From Clostridia bacterium (GTDB taxonomy: Bacteria > Bacillota > Clostridia > Oscillospirales > CAG-272), in the NCBI GenBank assembly GCA_029007295.1, contig JAQXHN010000020.1, positions 1-42,444 on the forward strand: a stretch of 42,444 nucleotides of DNA, in the 5' to 3' direction. The notes beneath the pieces were generated by a model. That model saw nothing but the letters and a program-made list of their open reading frames with translations, ran no database searches and was not told the origin of the DNA. Positions 40,737-42,444 of this stretch are shown here, piece after piece. Each line of letters opens with the position of its first letter. The stretch's first letter is position 1. The position numbers and the translations under genes are program-made.

Positions 40737-41969
40737 ATGCTTAAATCTAAGTTAAGGGCGTATGCTTCACTTATTACAAGAAAAGGAGTAAATGTTCAGA
40801 AAAATCAGGGTGTAATTATCAATACCGAGCTTGAACAGCCTGAATTTATTGAAATTCTTGTAGAAGAATGCTATAAAGCGGGAGCCGGCCGAGTTGATGT
40901 GCGATGGCATCATGAGCCGTTAACAAGAGCTCATGTTAAATATCAAAAAGAAAAGGAGCTTTCCCGCGTGTTTGATTGGGAAATTCAAAGGTATAAGGCT
41001 CAGTCGGAAGATCTGCCTTGCGTTATTTGGATTATCAGCGATGATCCCGATGCGTTAAACGGAATTGACCAAGAAAAATACGCAAAAGCAATGCAGGCGA
41101 GAAGTAAAATTTTTAAGCCTATAAGGGATAAGATGGACGACCGTTATCAATGGTGTATAGCCGCAGTTCCCGGTGTAAAATGGGCAAAGAAAATTTTTCC
41201 CGACTGCAGAAAAAGCGTTGCGGTTGAGAAGCTATGGGAATTGATTTTAAAAACCGCAAGAGCGGATATAAATCCTATTGAGCAGTGGAATTCTCATAAT
41301 TCAAATCTTGAAAAAAGATGTAAATATTTAAATTCGCTTAACATACGCTATTTGCATTATAAATCGTCTAACGGAACGGATTTAAAGGTCGGAATGATTC
41401 CGGATTCTCATTTTTGCGCAGGAGCCGGAAAAACAATTGGGGGAGTAGTTTATAATGCTAATATCCCCTCCGAGGAATGCTTTATCTCGCCGATGAAAGG
41501 AGTTTGCGAAGGAACGGTATATTCCACCAAGCCACTTGCATACCAGGGCGAGCTTATTGAAAACTTTTATTTTGTTTTTAAGGACGGCAAGGTATCGGAG
41601 TATTATGCGAAAAAAAACGAAGCCTTACTTGCAAAATTGCTTGATATGGACGAAAACGCAAGATATTTGGGTGAATGCGCTTTAGTTCCTTTTGAATCGC
41701 CCATTAATCAGTCGGAAGTTTTATTCTATAATACTCTTTTTGACGAAAACGCATGCTGTCACTTAGCACTAGGCAGGGGCTTTAATGAAACTATAGATAA
41801 TTTTGAAAAATTATCTTTTGAGGAATGTATAAATAAAGGCGTAAACGATTCTATTATTCATGTCGATTTTATGATAGGTACAGACGATCTTGAAATAACC
41901 GGAATTGACGCCGAGGGAAAAAAAATAACCATATTCAAAAACGGAACATGGGAAAATAAAGAAGGGTAA
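40737..41969 (+). CDS. M29-family aminopeptidase
   Basis: M29 enzymes (AmpS, aminopeptidase T) remove N-terminal residues using two metal ions. The 410-residue length is standard. Metal ligands are visible in order: Glu247 (NIPSEECF), Glu313 (LGECALVP), His342 (NTLFDENACCHLALG), His375 and Asp377 (HVDFMIG), matching the family spacing. The ATG at 40737 is the first possible start because an in-frame stop lies at 40731. The GGAG before it is about 14 bases away, longer than usual. Cytosolic. Ends two bases before an SLH gene. Confidence 0.95.
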   Translation: MLKSKLRAYASLITRKGVNVQKNQGVIINTELEQPEFIEILVEECYKAGAGRVDVRWHHEPLTRAHVKYQKEKELSRVFDWEIQRYKAQSEDLPCVIWIISDDPDALNGIDQEKYAKAMQARSKIFKPIRDKMDDRYQWCIAAVPGVKWAKKIFPDCRKSVAVEKLWELILKTARADINPIEQWNSHNSNLEKRCKYLNSLNIRYLHYKSSNGTDLKVGMIPDSHFCAGAGKTIGGVVYNANIPSEECFISPMKGVCEGTVYSTKPLAYQGELIENFYFVFKDGKVSEYYAKKNEALLAKLLDMDENARYLGECALVPFESPINQSEVLFYNTLFDENACCHLALGRGFNETIDNFEKLSFEECINKGVNDSIIHVDFMIGTDDLEITGIDAEGKKITIFKNGTWENKEG

Positions 41970-41971
41970 CT

Positions 41972-42444
41972 ATGAAAAAAATTTTATGTTCGGCAATTTG
42001 TTTTATTCTCAGCATTATTATGACGCTGTCAGCGGTTTCGGCAGAAAGCGCAGATAAGGTTTTTAAAGATGTTGAAAGCGGAAGATGGTATACCGAGGCT
42101 GTTGACTACTGCTATCAAAACGGCTACATGAAGGGTGTAAATAAGGATACGTTTTCAATAAACGGAAATGTAACAAGAGCTATGTTTGCAACCATTTTAA
42201 GTGCGTTTGACGATACAGATAAGTCGTCATTCGGTAAAAGAAAAGTATTTTCGGATGTTGAAGCTAAAGCATGGTTTGCAAGCAGCGTCGAATGGGCTAA
42301 TGAAATGAATGTTGCAAGCGGCACAGGAAGCGGTAAATTTTCTCCCAATAATGCAATAACAAGAGAAGCTTTGTTCGTAATGCTGTACTCTTACTCCAAA
42401 ATCAGCGGAGTAAATACAAAGGTTAGTGTAGATATCTCCGGATA
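41972..42444 (+). CDS. Secreted SLH-domain protein, 3'-truncated
   Basis: The open frame runs off the window end, giving 157 visible residues. A signal peptide covers about residues 1-24 (ILCSAICFILSIIMTLSAVS). Two S-layer homology repeats follow: about 29-78 (VFKDVESGRWYTEAVDYCYQ, VTRAMFATILSAF) and about 92-140 (VFSDVEAKAWFASSVEWANE, ITREALFVMLYSYS). These bind secondary cell-wall polymers; the rest of the protein and its effector domain are outside the window. It starts two bases after the aminopeptidase stop, with GAAGGG as ribosome site. The pairing of a cytosolic peptidase with a surface protein may be accidental. Confidence 0.88.
   Translation, partial: MKKILCSAICFILSIIMTLSAVSAESADKVFKDVESGRWYTEAVDYCYQNGYMKGVNKDTFSINGNVTRAMFATILSAFDDTDKSSFGKRKVFSDVEAKAWFASSVEWANEMNVASGTGSGKFSPNNAITREALFVMLYSYSKISGVNTKVSVDISG

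Noticed and set aside
1..42444. CRISPR array, insertion sequence, prophage or integron
   Set aside because: No regularly spaced repeats, transposase, integrase or phage structural proteins were seen in the window.

Overview
The window is AT-rich bacterial DNA with dense, often overlapping genes, textbook sigma-A type promoters (TTGACA, 17 bases, TATAAT), AGGAGG-type ribosome sites and U-tailed terminators. Together with SLH-domain surface proteins, ZTP, TPP and glycine riboswitches, a clade II PurL, a PurO/PurV split of PurH, and an ECF-type ThiT, this points to an anaerobic member of the Firmicutes, most likely a Clostridia/Oscillospirales gut-type organism. The species cannot be named from the sequence. 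It looks chromosomal: no insertion sequence, phage gene, CRISPR array or conjugation gene was seen.

Layout: (1) 1-1.1 kb, the 3' part of a GH127 beta-L-arabinofuranosidase. (2) 1.35-13.3 kb, minus strand, a ten-gene purine operon purE-purC-purF-(FNT formate/nitrite-type channel)-purM-order as transcribed: purE, purC, purF, purM, FNT, purN, purO, purV, purD, purL. It starts from one strong promoter followed by a ZTP (pfl) riboswitch with a terminator overlapping the aptamer. (3) 13.4-16.6 kb, a four-gene cluster: membrane protein, XRE regulator with membrane tail, DUF362-ferredoxin protein, and an HPr-kinase-like P-loop protein. (4) tRNA-Ser(GGA), then a PHP phosphoesterase. (5) 17.8-26.1 kb, a complete shikimate-to-prephenate operon pheA-aroB-aroC-aroEK-aroQ-aroA-tyrA-aroF, preceded by a 31-residue Phe/Tyr-rich leader peptide and a terminator with a plausible antiterminator; luxS follows. 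(6) A single-aptamer glycine riboswitch and an alanine/glycine:cation symporter. (7) An SGNH hydrolase and a small membrane protein, facing a TPP-riboswitch-controlled thiT-thiN pair. (8) Two secreted surface proteins on the minus strand (CBM9-like with a C-terminal membrane anchor; CAP plus three SLH repeats). (9) A membrane-anchored unknown, tsaE, tsaB, rpiB and tRNA-Val(GAC). (10) araB plus a FucI-family isomerase, with palindromic sites upstream. (11) A HIT protein, an M29 aminopeptidase and the start of another SLH protein.

How it fits together: the purine operon covers nearly all steps from PRPP to IMP, with AICAR transformylation and IMP cyclisation on separate proteins, and it carries its own putative formate channel, which makes sense because PurN and PurV consume formyl-THF. 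Its PurF lacks the usual N-terminal catalytic Cys. The aromatic operon encodes every enzyme from DAHP synthase to chorismate and then to phenylpyruvate and 4-hydroxyphenylpyruvate on one message, apparently governed by ribosome-mediated attenuation that senses Phe and Tyr. GH127, AraB and the FucI-like isomerase together suggest L-arabinose use without a classical AraA in view.

The points most worth a second look are the Phe/Tyr leader attenuator, the Cys-less PurF, the formate-type channel embedded in the purine operon, and the degenerate P-loop protein.
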